Of a stretch of 40,613 nucleotides of DNA, positions 7,779 through 15,885 are shown in pieces. The notes under the pieces were generated by a model. That model worked only from the letters and a program-made list of their open reading frames with translations. It did not search any database and was not told the DNA's origin. The translations under genes and the position numbers were made by a program. This DNA comes from Pyrinomonadaceae bacterium (lineage in GTDB: Bacteria > Acidobacteriota > Blastocatellia > Pyrinomonadales > Pyrinomonadaceae): assembly GCA_017983495.1 (NCBI GenBank), contig JAGOBH010000015.1:1-40613 (forward strand), written 5' to 3'. The first letter of the stretch is position 1, and each line of letters starts with the position of its first letter.

Positions 7779-8666
7779 TCATTCGTAAACACCCGCCAGT
7801 GCAAGCAGCGATAACGCGACTTTCTGTCTGAATCCGGTCCTCACACGCTCACGGTATACATTGTAATCTGCTCGTTCGATCTCGCCCAATATCGCCTTGT
7901 ACAAAACGTACGAGATCTTGACTGCCAGCCGCCCACGCCAGTTCAGCATCTTGATGCCCGGAAACGCCTCACGATATACCTGACGGTTCCGCTCGATCTG
8001 AAATTTCATAAATTCGACGAACCGATCGTCATAGACCTTGCGGCGGAGGTCGGTCGATTCAAGCCCGAATTGCGACAGTTCATCCTCGGGCATATAAACG
8101 CGGCCGAGTTCCTCAAAATCCTCGCGGATATCACGCAGAAAATTGGACAGCTGAAACGCGTAGCCCAGCTTGATCGCGTGTTCAAACGCCGCATCGGTCG
8201 AAAACCCGACGATCCGCGTGACCATCAACCCGATGACGCCGGCCGAGCCGTACATATACTCTTCAAGTTCTGCGTAATTGGCGTAGGATTTTTTATCCTC
8301 GTCCATGAACATCGACTTGAGAAACGCCTCACCCTCAGCCACCGGAATCTTGTATTTGGTGAACGCAAAGACGATCGCCGCCATCACCGCGTCTTCCGAA
8401 CCGCCCGCCGACATGGCGTCAAGCCACGACTGCCTCCATTCCTCGAGCTTTGCGATACGCTCGGCACGCGTGGTATTTCCGGGGTCGTCGACCATCTCGT
8501 CGGGAATACGGGCAAAAGCGTAAACGGCGTAGATGCCCTCGCGGACCGCTTTGGGAAAGAACTGGGTCGCAAAGTAGAAACTCGTGCCGTAATGACGTGT
8601 GATCGCACGGCACTCGTCGAGCCCCCTGCGAACCAATTCATTTTTTTCTATCGCGGCAGTTTTCAT
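7779..8666 (-). CDS. crtB: phytoene synthase
   Basis: This 295-residue trans-isoprenyl diphosphate synthase joins two geranylgeranyl diphosphates to make phytoene. The first Asp-rich motif is DEMVD (56-60) after YAVYAFARIP, and the second is in NFLRDIREDFEELGRVYMP; both bind substrate through Mg2+. The spacing and the YGTSFYFATQFFP start are typical of bacterial CrtB and argue against squalene synthase or HpnD. It is the first committed gene of the carotenoid locus and sits upstream of crtI on the same strand. No geranylgeranyl diphosphate synthase is in the window, so the precursor must come from elsewhere in the genome. Confidence 0.93.
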   Translation of the reverse strand: MKTAAIEKNELVRRGLDECRAITRHYGTSFYFATQFFPKAVREGIYAVYAFARIPDEMVDDPGNTTRAERIAKLEEWRQSWLDAMSAGGSEDAVMAAIVFAFTKYKIPVAEGEAFLKSMFMDEDKKSYANYAELEEYMYGSAGVIGLMVTRIVGFSTDAAFEHAIKLGYAFQLSNFLRDIREDFEELGRVYMPEDELSQFGLESTDLRRKVYDDRFVEFMKFQIERNRQVYREAFPGIKMLNWRGRLAVKISYVLYKAILGEIERADYNVYRERVRTGFRQKVALSLLALAGVYE

Positions 8667-8693
8667 TTGATGCTTAAAGCAATGGGAATAAGA

Positions 8694-8707
8694 CCCGCTT
8701 ACGCGGG
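8694..8707. repeat. CCCGC hairpin, related copy at 29216
   Basis: CCCGC-TTAC-GCGGG in the 117-base gap between the glycosylase gene and crtB. It is followed by CAATATGCC. A second copy at 29216-29229 (CCCGC-GTGA-GCGGG, then CGACATGCC) has the same layout, so this is probably a dispersed repeat rather than a gene-specific signal. Confidence 0.45.
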
Positions 8708-8783
8708 CAATATGCCATTCGAATTGCTTTCAAACAATGCTTTTCGAAAAACTAGGTGTTTCGGATTCAGAACAACGAAAATA

Positions 8784-9731
8784 CTACGCCGACGCCAAAA
8801 AGTCACGCACCATCTTCATATCTTCCCAAACCTCGCGTTTTTTGTGCGGGTCGCGAAGCAGGTACGCCGGATGAAAGGTTGGCATCACTTTGGTGCCGAG
8901 ATAGTCGTGAAACTGGCCACGGAGCTTGCCTATCGGCACCTTGGTCTCAAGCAGATTTTGGGCGGCCGTTGCACCGAGCACGACAATTACCCGCGGCCGA
9001 ACGACCGCGATCTCGCGTTTTAGAAATGGTTTACACGCGATAGTCTCGTCAGGCTCGGGAGCACGATTTCCCGGCGGGCGGCAGCGGTTTATGTTTCCGA
9101 TAAAGACGTCTTCGCGGCCGATGCCGATACTCTCGATGATCTTGGTCAGCAATTGCCCCGCACGCCCGACGAACGGAAAACCCTGCTCGTCCTCGTCCGC
9201 TCCCGGAGCTTCGCCGACGAACATCAGGTCCGCGTTGAAATTGCCGGTGCTGTTGACGACCTTGCTGCGGCCTAGCGTCGCGAGCTTGCACCGCGTACAA
9301 TCGTGCCCGATCTCGGCACGGATCTGCTCGATCGTCTCGCCCGACGCGGGCACGGCGTCGGCAATTGCGACGGGCGTTTTGGTCTCTGTTTCCACTATTA
9401 TTGGTTTCTCCGGCACGACATCGGCAACTGATCTCATCGGCTCCGATGGTTGAATGCGTTTAGACAATGACGGCAGCGACGACAGCCGCGAACCCGGTGC
9501 CGGACGCGGCTCGGCGGGCTTCGGCGTTTCTAATTTGGGGATCTCGACTCGCGGAGTCTCAGCCCTCGCGGTCAAAATCTCAGTTTTCAGATCTGCGATC
9601 GGCCGCGGTGATGACATAGCTCCCAAATTCTCGATTCGGACATCCAAGGCCTCGACGCCCAGTTCCTGCAAATACAGGACCTGCTCGCGAATGTCGGCAA
9701 TCAGTAAATCGAGTTCTTGGTGAGGTTCCAT
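8784..9731 (-). CDS. family 4 uracil-DNA glycosylase, iron-sulfur type, with long N-terminal extension
   Basis: The C-terminal ~175 residues form a UdgA-type glycosylase that removes uracil from DNA. Active-site motif 1 is GEAPGADEDE (173-182) and motif 2 is HPAYLL (287-292). The four cysteines expected to hold a 4Fe-4S cluster are visible: C145 and C148 (CTRC), C217 (NRCRPPGN) and C233 (IACKPF). The first ~135 residues are extra: a short helical region (QELDLLIADIREQVLYLQEL) and a Pro/Glu-rich linker with ETPxxE-type repeats. Similar extensions occur in some SPO1-polymerase-related glycosylases, and their role is unknown. ATG 9731 matches the start of the helical segment. Confidence 0.92.
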   Translation of the reverse strand: MEPHQELDLLIADIREQVLYLQELGVEALDVRIENLGAMSSPRPIADLKTEILTARAETPRVEIPKLETPKPAEPRPAPGSRLSSLPSLSKRIQPSEPMRSVADVVPEKPIIVETETKTPVAIADAVPASGETIEQIRAEIGHDCTRCKLATLGRSKVVNSTGNFNADLMFVGEAPGADEDEQGFPFVGRAGQLLTKIIESIGIGREDVFIGNINRCRPPGNRAPEPDETIACKPFLKREIAVVRPRVIVVLGATAAQNLLETKVPIGKLRGQFHDYLGTKVMPTFHPAYLLRDPHKKREVWEDMKMVRDFLASA

Positions 9732-9742
9732 CTATTTCCGTT

Positions 9743-10486
9743 TTATTGAATGTTGGGAAAAGGATATCGTGCGGACATGGTCATCTTCTTTCCGTTTATC
9801 AATACTGCCGTTCTCTCGTCGATGGTTGTGGAGAATTTCTTGAACGCCTCAAACTGATCGACATTCAAGTAAACACTGTACATTCCGTTTGCGAACTTCT
9901 TTGTGCCTACTGATTTAAGATCCGGAAGATCCTTGGGCCAAGCTTTCATTTCCTTGGCGTAACCGAAATCCCAAAACATCACCTCCATTACCTGAGGTTT
10001 CCAAACGGTCGCGGACGGTCCTGAAAAATTAATCAGTTTCTTTATTACTAAAAGCAACTCTTTGGGCACAGTCTCATCGATCAGCTTATCTGACCGCCGG
10101 ATATTGCCATAAATAATGAACGTCTTCGGTATCGTCAGATTCATAGTCAATACGTTGTTCGGCTGATCTGTCCAGTTGGAAGCAATGATCTTGGTCGGCA
10201 GTTCGTAAAATGAATCAGCCAAATTCAAACTACCGATAAAATTCCTCAATTGATCTGAGTCTAGCGGACTTTCATAGATCGTGAGAGTTCTATCCTCGAC
10301 GTGTTTGTAAATTACCTTACCGTTCTCATACAAGACAAAACTTGGAGTGTCGGAACCGATGGCCATAAGCCACGGGTTTTGTTCGGTCAATACGATCAAC
10401 GGCTTGCCATACGCGTCCTTGGATGTTTGTCCACAGATCGGTAGCATCGCAAGCACTAAACCAAACAATACGCCTAATGTTCTCAT
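9743..10486 (-). CDS. secreted protein of unknown function
   Basis: This 247-residue product has an N-terminal signal peptide (MRTLGVLFGLVLAMLPICGQ); the cysteine does not sit in a good lipobox, so signal peptidase I export is more likely than lipidation. The mature part alternates short beta-like segments (SFVLYENGKVIYKHVEDRTL) with no motif I recognise. It is visibly richer in A+T than the flanking glycosylase and coaBC genes, which hints at acquired or fast-evolving accessory DNA. It lies between those genes on the same strand with short gaps (11 and 21 bases), so cotranscription is possible. Function unknown. Confidence 0.75.
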   Translation of the reverse strand: MRTLGVLFGLVLAMLPICGQTSKDAYGKPLIVLTEQNPWLMAIGSDTPSFVLYENGKVIYKHVEDRTLTIYESPLDSDQLRNFIGSLNLADSFYELPTKIIASNWTDQPNNVLTMNLTIPKTFIIYGNIRRSDKLIDETVPKELLLVIKKLINFSGPSATVWKPQVMEVMFWDFGYAKEMKAWPKDLPDLKSVGTKKFANGMYSVYLNVDQFEAFKKFSTTIDERTAVLINGKKMTMSARYPFPNIQ

Positions 10487-10507
10487 CTCATCGCCTCCCT
10501 ACCGTCG

Positions 10508-11806
10508 TCACTTTCGCAGTCGCACTATTTCATCCAAGATCTTGTCAGCCATTTCACGTTTTGACATCAGCGGCAGCTCGATCTCGCCGGATCGTGTGAT
10601 CAAGGTCGCGATGTTGGTGTCCGTATTGAACCCGGCACCTTTTGCGGTGATATCGTTGGCGACGACCATATCGAGACCTTTTTTGCCCATCTTGATCCTG
10701 GCGTATGTGACGACGTCGTTGGTCTCGGCGGCAAAGCCAACGATGAGCATGCCGTCGTGCCGGTTAGTGGAAACGTTCGAGAGAATGTCGGGCGTTTTCT
10801 TAAGTTCGAGCGTCATCGTGTCGCGGCCTTCTTTTTTGATCTTGGCGTCGGCCGCGTTTGCCGGAGCGTAATCGGCAACGGCCGCTGCACCGACAAATAC
10901 GGTCGTCTGCGGCAGTTCGCTCATCACCGCGTCAAACATCTCGCGAGCCGAAACGCCGCGAATGACACGGACATTTGCCGGCGGTTCGACCGTCGTCACG
11001 CCCGCGACCACCGTTACGTCCGCCCCGCGTGCCGCCGCAGCCTCAGCCACCGCAAATCCCATCTTGCCCGACGAATGATTAGAAATGAACCTCACCGGAT
11101 CGATCGCCTCGCGAGTCCCGCCGACGGTGATCAGGATCTTTTCTCCCGCAAGATCGTTCGATTGCGGATTTCGGATTGCGGATTGCGGATTCTTCTCATT
11201 CGCAGTTTCAGCGTTTGCACGAGCGGATTCGAGATGGTCGACAGAAATCCGCAATCCGCAATCCGCAATCCGCAATAACTCCAGCGCCTGCCTGACGATA
11301 TTCTCGACATCCTCCAGCTTCCCCGTCCCGACCGTCTTGCATGCAAGTTCGCCTGCGACGGGCTCGACAAAATGGACGCCGTCTTTGCGCAGCTGTTCAA
11401 CATTTCGCTGCGTAGCAGGCTGTTCCCACATCGTCGTGTTCATCGCCGGAGCGATTATCACCGGGGCGGTCGTCGCCAGATATGTCGATGACAGAAAATC
11501 ATCCGCAACGCCATTCGCAAACTTAGCAATGATATTCGCCGTCGCCGGGACGATCAGCAGCAGGTCGATATTCTGCGAAAAATTGATATGCGCTATCGGG
11601 TCCGGATTCTGCGGGTCGTAGTCGTCAACGATCACATATGCGTCCGTCAGTGCCCGAAACGTCAGCGGCTGGACAAACTCCGTCGCGTGACGAGTCATCG
11701 CGACTGTCACCTCACAGCCCGCCTTTTGAAGCAAGCGCAAAACCTCGACCGCCTTATAAGCCGCGATCCCGCCCGACACGCCTAAACCTACGCGATGATT
11801 CGCCAT
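10508..11806 (-). CDS. coaBC: phosphopantothenoylcysteine decarboxylase / phosphopantothenate-cysteine ligase
   Basis: This bifunctional enzyme catalyses two steps of coenzyme A synthesis. The N-terminal CoaC domain (residues 1-~176) has the flavoprotein start SGGIAAYK, the catalytic histidine in IAHINFS, and the substrate-binding PAMNTTMW segment. The C-terminal CoaB domain starts at ~217 with ILITVGGTREAIDPVRFISN and contains SSGKMG, the AAVADY segment and the KKTPDIL lysine motif. Both halves look complete. Residues ~177-217, between them, are encoded by a palindromic repeat and give repeated Ile-Arg-Asn-Pro-Gln-Ser-like units. The insert is in frame and lies in the natural linker. ATG 11806 is the family start; the gene diverges from 11886. 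Confidence 0.95.
   Translation of the reverse strand: MANHRVGLGVSGGIAAYKAVEVLRLLQKAGCEVTVAMTRHATEFVQPLTFRALTDAYVIVDDYDPQNPDPIAHINFSQNIDLLLIVPATANIIAKFANGVADDFLSSTYLATTAPVIIAPAMNTTMWEQPATQRNVEQLRKDGVHFVEPVAGELACKTVGTGKLEDVENIVRQALELLRIADCGLRISVDHLESARANAETANEKNPQSAIRNPQSNDLAGEKILITVGGTREAIDPVRFISNHSSGKMGFAVAEAAAARGADVTVVAGVTTVEPPANVRVIRGVSAREMFDAVMSELPQTTVFVGAAAVADYAPANAADAKIKKEGRDTMTLELKKTPDILSNVSTNRHDGMLIVGFAAETNDVVTYARIKMGKKGLDMVVANDITAKGAGFNTDTNIATLITRSGEIELPLMSKREMADKILDEIVRLRK
11161..11276. repeat. palindromic repeat embedded in coaBC
   Basis: The left arm 11161-11191 is four 7-8 nt units of the ATTGCGG type. The right arm 11246-11276 is four AATCCGC units. The arms are complementary over 31 bases with one mismatch. 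The 54-base centre is also open in the coaBC frame. The whole insertion adds about 40 residues between two enzymatic domains. Confidence 0.92.
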
Positions 11807-11885
11807 ATTATATGAATGATTTTACACCAATTTCCGCCCACCGCTATGTTAGAATTGAGCTTCGCATTCACTTGGTAATTCTCAC

Positions 11886-12737
11886 ATGAAACGTATTGCA
11901 CTCAGGTCCATTGTTTCCATAACCGCATTCTTTCTCGGGGTGAGTACAGCTTGGTCACCTACCGACGTGAAAATAGAACGATCCGCCGAACCTGAATTCA
12001 ATTTCAGTAAGCCACAGGCCGCAAAACTCAATGGCCTAAGTCCCGAGTTCACTAATGTTTCCCTGCCGAATGGTCTACGTTTTATTGATCTACTTTTAGT
12101 TTACGACGGAGAATCATCTGTAGGTCGGCTCGCGATGGAACAAGGCATCAATAAGTCGTGGCTCGGCCTCTTTAAGCGCGGAAACAAATATTCTCTTGAA
12201 AGGCGCTCCGCCACTTTCGGAAAGTTGGTCAAGAGCGATTTTGGTGACTTTTATCCAGTTAGATTCCGGGATGCTGAAAGGGCTCTTTTTTTAATTTCAG
12301 ACGAAGATGGTTTTACACCGGGTCGTGTTACGACGCTTTATCAAGGTCCAAGTGACGAGGAGCTTGAGAATCAAGATCTGCCCTTTGAATTAATGGAATT
12401 CGGATTTCGTCGTGAATTTCATTTAGATGGCAAGCGATATACCCTGCGAGTAGCTCCGGGCACATCCGAAGAAGGATTTCCTCTTTCAGTGCTCGTCCTT
12501 GAAAGTAGTGAAAAGAACCAGATAGTCTGGTACAAACAATATAGTGAGGCTTCGAGACCAAGTGCAGGAGAACTGGACTGGGTCGGTGATCTCGATGGCG
12601 ATTCAAAATTGGACTTCAAGATTTCAAGCTACAGAACAAATGGGGGGCAAAAAGAATCATTTTTGTTTCTTTCTTCAAAGGCTACGCCAGAGAATTTAGT
12701 CGCTCCACACGCATATTATTCCGCCAGAATGTACTGA
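11886..12737 (+). CDS. secreted protein of unknown function with a calcium-binding-like loop
   Basis: This 283-residue product has a signal peptide ending near residue 20 (GVSTAWS). Near the C-terminus the segment DWVGDLDGDSKLDF has the DxDGDxxxD pattern of FG-GAP/VCBS and EF-hand-like calcium loops. The remainder is beta-rich (for example RFIDLLLVYDGESSVGRL) and unlike any family I can name. It is A+T-rich compared with its neighbours and stands alone on the plus strand, divergent from coaBC with an 79-base gap. No promoter was convincing. Possibly a cell-surface protein; function unknown. The 247 bases that follow (12738-12984) contain no recognisable gene or repeat. Confidence 0.75.
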   Translation: MKRIALRSIVSITAFFLGVSTAWSPTDVKIERSAEPEFNFSKPQAAKLNGLSPEFTNVSLPNGLRFIDLLLVYDGESSVGRLAMEQGINKSWLGLFKRGNKYSLERRSATFGKLVKSDFGDFYPVRFRDAERALFLISDEDGFTPGRVTTLYQGPSDEELENQDLPFELMEFGFRREFHLDGKRYTLRVAPGTSEEGFPLSVLVLESSEKNQIVWYKQYSEASRPSAGELDWVGDLDGDSKLDFKISSYRTNGGQKESFLFLSSKATPENLVAPHAYYSARMY

Positions 12738-12984
12738 TCAAAGTGAAAGATATCTGCTTTTGTACGGGGCAAATCAAGAAACCCTCTGAACCTTTTTAGC
12801 ATCTCAGAATCTTTACCAAATCGAAGTACTTCCGTTTGCCACGGACTGGCTGATTTCATCCAAATCCCCGCCAGCCTTGCAATTTGCGATCAAATTCGAC
12901 ATTTCTAATACTGCCGTTTCACGCGATGCAGATAATCCGTCAATACTATTGTAAAATGTTACAGAACCTCACGGAGTGTTTTCT

Positions 12985-13131
12985 ATGAAAGCTAACTACC
13001 TCATAATCCTCGCCATAATGGCCGTTGCGTGTTACTTCCTGTTTATTCGCAGGCCAAAGGCAAAGCCGTCGGACGGAAACAGTGCTGACACGAATAACGA
13101 CAACACAAATAACACCGACGGTGACGCCTAG
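12985..13131 (+). CDS. 48-residue single-pass membrane protein
   Basis: An ATG at 12985 is preceded by GGAG at 12973-12976, eight bases away. The translation has a hydrophobic helix (YLIILAIMAVACYFLF, residues 5-20), a basic RRPKAK stop-transfer patch and a Ser/Asp/Asn-rich tail ending in NNTDGDA. The topology, codon-like composition and ribosome binding site support a real small gene. It lies 30 bases upstream of the Nudix gene on the same strand. Function unknown. Confidence 0.6.
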   Translation: MKANYLIILAIMAVACYFLFIRRPKAKPSDGNSADTNNDNTNNTDGDA

Positions 13132-13161
13132 GCGACCGACGCGGCAAACACTAACTATAAA

Positions 13162-13698
13162 ATGAGCAAACCGCAGACTCTTGCCAGCTCCGTTGTTTAC
13201 GAGGGCAGGATTTTTGACCTTCGCGTCGACGACATCCGCGAGGCAGATATTGAATATAAGCGTGAGATCGTCGTCCACAAAGGCAGTGCGGTCATTGTGC
13301 CCGTCTTCGACGACATGACGGTCGGGCTCGTCAGGCAATATCGCCACGCGGCCGGGAGATATCTGCTCGAAATACCGGCCGGCACTCTGGAAAAGGACGA
13401 AGATCCACGCGTCGGTGCGATCCGCGAGCTTGAAGAAGAGATCGGCGTCGTTGCCGCGAGCGTCGAACTCCTGACCGAGTTTTACGTCTCACCCGGATTT
13501 CTGACCGAAAAGATGTTCGTCTATCTCGCGACAGGATTGACCGAAACGGCTCAAAACCTCGACGGCGACGAGATCATCGAGATCGAACGCATCCCGCTCG
13601 CACACACGATCGCAATGACCCGCGACGGCCGGATCGAGGACGCCAAGACAATTGTTGGATTGTTAATTACCGGCTCAAAATTTGGCTTTTCTCCTTAG
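13162..13698 (+). CDS. nudF: Nudix hydrolase, ADP-ribose pyrophosphatase type
   Basis: This 178-residue hydrolase has a complete Nudix box at ~74-96: G, then E after five residues, then RELEEEIG, which supplies the Mg2+-binding glutamates. The preceding GLVRQYRHAAGRYLLEIPAG and the following EFYVSPGFLTEKMFVYLA segments are typical of ADP-ribose pyrophosphatases, which split ADP-ribose into AMP and ribose 5-phosphate. The proline-containing SPGF after the box supports that subgroup over other Nudix enzymes. It follows the 48-residue gene and precedes the ribosomal promoter. Confidence 0.88.
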   Translation: MSKPQTLASSVVYEGRIFDLRVDDIREADIEYKREIVVHKGSAVIVPVFDDMTVGLVRQYRHAAGRYLLEIPAGTLEKDEDPRVGAIRELEEEIGVVAASVELLTEFYVSPGFLTEKMFVYLATGLTETAQNLDGDEIIEIERIPLAHTIAMTRDGRIEDAKTIVGLLITGSKFGFSP

Positions 13699-13711
13699 AC
13701 GCACTCTCAAC

Positions 13712-13740
13712 TTGACCTAATACCGCGTTTTCGATATCCT
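13712..13740 (+). promoter_or_regulatory. sigma70-type promoter of rplM-rpsI
   Basis: TTGACC (13712-13717) and TATCCT (13735-13740) are separated by exactly 17 bases, and rplM starts 45 bases downstream of the -10 box. The match is 5/6 and 4/6 to the consensus. This fits the main promoter of the ribosomal protein pair. Confidence 0.55.
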
Positions 13741-13784
13741 ATCAGTTCGCAATTTTGCGGATTTTTATCAGTGTGTGTGCAATT

Positions 13785-14234
13785 ATGAGTACTTATTTTC
13801 CTAGTGGGAAAGGATTGGCCGAAAATCGCAAATGGCTTGTGGTCGATGCGAAAGGCAAAACAGTTGGCCGCCTTGCGACCGAAGTAGCCAGGATCTTGTC
13901 CGGAAAGAACAATCCGGCATGGACACCGTTCATGGATATGGGCGATCACTGTGTTGTGATCAACGCCCGTCACGCCCTGTTTACCGGTGCCAAAGACGAT
14001 CAGAAGATCTACTACCGCCATACGCTCTATCCGGGCGGCCTGCGTGAAACGACCGTCAAGGAAATGTTCGAAAAGAAGCCTGAAAAGGTCATCGAACTTG
14101 CCGTCCGCGGCATGCTGCCGAAAACAAAGCTCGGCAAAGCAATGGCGAAGAAACTGAAAGTTTACGCCGATGCGGAACACAGACATATTGCGCAGAAACC
14201 AGAGGCGATCGAGATCGAGACTAAGTTAGGTTAA
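13785..14234 (+). CDS. rplM: 50S ribosomal protein L13
   Basis: This 149-residue protein carries the L13 landmarks: [20 protein letters not shown] near the N-terminus, [10 protein letters not shown], the [10 protein letters not shown] segment and [15 protein letters not shown]13 is an early-assembling large-subunit protein. ATG 13785 was chosen because the sequence before it is not L13-like; an in-frame start 30 bases earlier would add ten residues. There is no strong Shine-Dalgarno sequence. It is followed after four bases by rpsI, the usual L13-S9 pair. Confidence 0.97.
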   Translation: MSTYFPSGKGLAENRKWLVVDAKGKTVGRLATEVARILSGKNNPAWTPFMDMGDHCVVINARHALFTGAKDDQKIYYRHTLYPGGLRETTVKEMFEKKPEKVIELAVRGMLPKTKLGKAMAKKLKVYADAEHRHIAQKPEAIEIETKLG

Positions 14235-14238
14235 GTTT

Positions 14239-14631
14239 ATGGCAGATATTCAATATTACGGCACGGGCCGCAGAAAAACTTCGACAGCACGCGTTTACCT
14301 TCGTCCGGGCAGCGGTAAGATCGTCGTTAACAAACGCGATTTCGACACCTACTTCCCTAACGAAGCTTTGCAGATGATCATTCGCCAGCCGCTTCGGCTG
14401 ACCGAGACCGCTGAGCAGTTTGACATTCTCGTTAATGTCGACGGCGGCGGCACCGCCGGACAGGCCGGTGCGGTTCGTCACGGCATTACGCGTGCGTTGA
14501 TGGAATACAATGCTGACCTTCGCCCGTCGCTTAAGAAAGCAGGCCTGGTCACACGCGACCCGCGTCAGAAAGAACGTAAGAAATACGGTCAGAAAGGCGC
14601 CCGTAAGCGATTCCAGTTCTCGAAGAGATAA
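14239..14631 (+). CDS. rpsI: 30S ribosomal protein S9
   Basis: This 130-residue protein is a complete S9. It starts with [19 protein letters not shown], contains [19 protein letters not shown], and ends with the basic tail [12 protein letters not shown], whose last arginine reaches the ribosomal P site in known structures. It is translated with rplM, four bases downstream of its stop, and the operon ends at the strong hairpin at 14641. Confidence 0.97.
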   Translation: MADIQYYGTGRRKTSTARVYLRPGSGKIVVNKRDFDTYFPNEALQMIIRQPLRLTETAEQFDILVNVDGGGTAGQAGAVRHGITRALMEYNADLRPSLKKAGLVTRDPRQKERKKYGQKGARKRFQFSKR

Positions 14632-14640
14632 GAACGGACT

Positions 14641-14679
14641 TCGGGCTTAGGTCTTCGGCATTCGAAGACCTAAGCCCGA
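14641..14679 (+). terminator. 17-bp perfect hairpin after rpsI
   Basis: TCGGGCTTAGGTCTTCG at 14641-14657 is perfectly complementary to 14663-14679, with the 5-base loop GCATT. It lies 9 bases after the rpsI stop and about 95 bases before rpsB. No T-run follows, so it may be a stability element or a factor-dependent terminator rather than a classical intrinsic one. Confidence 0.6.
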
Positions 14680-14713
14680 CGACCAAAAACCGGGCGTCAC
14701 GCCCCATACCATT

Positions 14714-14745
14714 AGCGAAATACTTGGTTACTTATCAATTTCGCT
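14714..14745 (+). promoter_or_regulatory. candidate rpsB leader hairpin
   Basis: AGCGAAAT (14714-14721) pairs with ATTTCGCT (14738-14745) around a 16-base loop, ending 13 bases before the rpsB Shine-Dalgarno sequence. S2 leaders that bind S2 are known in other bacteria, but this hairpin is not recognisably one of those families. Regulatory role is inferred. Confidence 0.3.
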
Positions 14746-14774
14746 GACTACATAAACCAAGGAGATATAAAGTT

Positions 14775-15782
14775 TTGGCTACAGTAACGATGAAAGAACT
14801 TCTCGAAGCAGGAGTTCATTTTGGTCACCAGGTCCGCCGTTGGAATCCGAAGATGAAAGAATACATCTTTGGCGAACGCAACGGCATTTATATTATTGAT
14901 CTGCAGAAAACGCAGAAACTGTTCCGCGACGCACTTAATTACGTTACGGAATCGCTCACCGAGCGTCCCAATCAAAAGGTCCTCTTTGTCGGCACCAAGC
15001 GTCAGGCTCAGGATGCGATCAAGGAAGAGGCCGAACGCTGCGGACAGTTTTACATCAACAACCGCTGGCTCGGCGGTCTCTTGACCAACTACGAAACAGT
15101 TAAAAAATCGATCAATAAGCTGAAAGAGATCGAAACGATGCGCGAAGACGGCCGTTTCGAGATGCTCACCAAGAAAGAGCGTCTGCAGCTCGATCGTGAG
15201 CACGAAAAATTGATGAAGAACCTTGCCGGCATCAAGGACATGAACGGAATGCCGGACATGATGTTCATCATCGACGTTCGAAAGGAAGATATTGCCGTTA
15301 AGGAAGCAAATCGTCTCGACATCCCCATCGTGGCCGTTGTCGACACCAATTGCTCACCCGAGGGCATCGACCTGGTCATTCCGGGTAACGACGACGCTCT
15401 GCGTGCTATCAGGCTGTTTGCCTCACGCATCGCCGACGCCATCATCGAAGGCCGTCAGGTTGGAACCGAAGGACGTTCGGCAGAACAGGAAGTTGAGGAA
15501 ACGGGTGATGCCGTTGCTGAGGCTCCGGTCGTCGCATCGACTATTTCGATCCCCAAAGAATTCCTGACCCCGGACGATGTCGCCGAGATCGAATCGCCTG
15601 AGATCGAAGAGGTCGAGGAAGATGACGACCTCGAAGTCGCCGCTGAGACCGAGGAAGTTGCCGCCGACGAGGCTGCACCGGAAACAGCCGAGGCTGCACC
15701 GGTCGAAGAGACCGCCGTCGAGGAAACAGCAGCAGTAGCTGAAGAAGAAAAAACGGAAGAAAGCAACGAAGCCGCAGGCTAG
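14775..15782 (+). CDS. rpsB: 30S ribosomal protein S2 with a long acidic C-terminal tail
   Basis: The first ~235 residues are a normal S2: [48 protein letters not shown] and the [20 protein letters not shown] segment. The protein is 335 residues, against about 240-260 usual; the extra ~90 residues are Glu/Ala/Val/Asp-rich, very acidic and probably disordered. The start is TTG 14775: it has AAGGAGA at 14759-14765, nine bases upstream, and gives the family N-terminus; the next ATG (14790) is further from it. It precedes tsf, the conserved order, but a strong intrinsic terminator separates them. Confidence 0.96.
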   Translation: MATVTMKELLEAGVHFGHQVRRWNPKMKEYIFGERNGIYIIDLQKTQKLFRDALNYVTESLTERPNQKVLFVGTKRQAQDAIKEEAERCGQFYINNRWLGGLLTNYETVKKSINKLKEIETMREDGRFEMLTKKERLQLDREHEKLMKNLAGIKDMNGMPDMMFIIDVRKEDIAVKEANRLDIPIVAVVDTNCSPEGIDLVIPGNDDALRAIRLFASRIADAIIEGRQVGTEGRSAEQEVEETGDAVAEAPVVASTISIPKEFLTPDDVAEIESPEIEEVEEDDDLEVAAETEEVAADEAAPETAEAAPVEETAVEETAAVAEEEKTEESNEAAG

Positions 15783-15801
15783 TCAACATCTTTATTTTTT
15801 G

Positions 15802-15848
15802 AAAGCGTAGCTCTTTTCCGTTAATAAACGACGAGCTACGCTTTTTTT
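15802..15848 (+). terminator. intrinsic terminator between rpsB and tsf
   Basis: AAAGCGTAGCTC (15802-15813) pairs perfectly with GAGCTACGCTTT (15833-15844), and the T-run continues to 15848. This should end most rpsB transcripts, so tsf probably has its own promoter or is reached by readthrough. Confidence 0.85.
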
Positions 15849-15885
15849 ATAAACAGAGTAATAATTATTGATATTGGAGTAAGTT

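Noticed and set aside
8070..9023. Long open frame on the plus strand opposite crtB and the glycosylase
   Set aside because: It is antisense to two well-supported genes, and its translation lacks any recognisable domain or start signal. It is a by-product of the codon pattern of the real genes.
11807..11812. TATAAT on the minus strand directly before the coaBC ATG
   Set aside because: A -10 box touching the start codon would put transcription start inside the gene; no -35 found. Probably chance.
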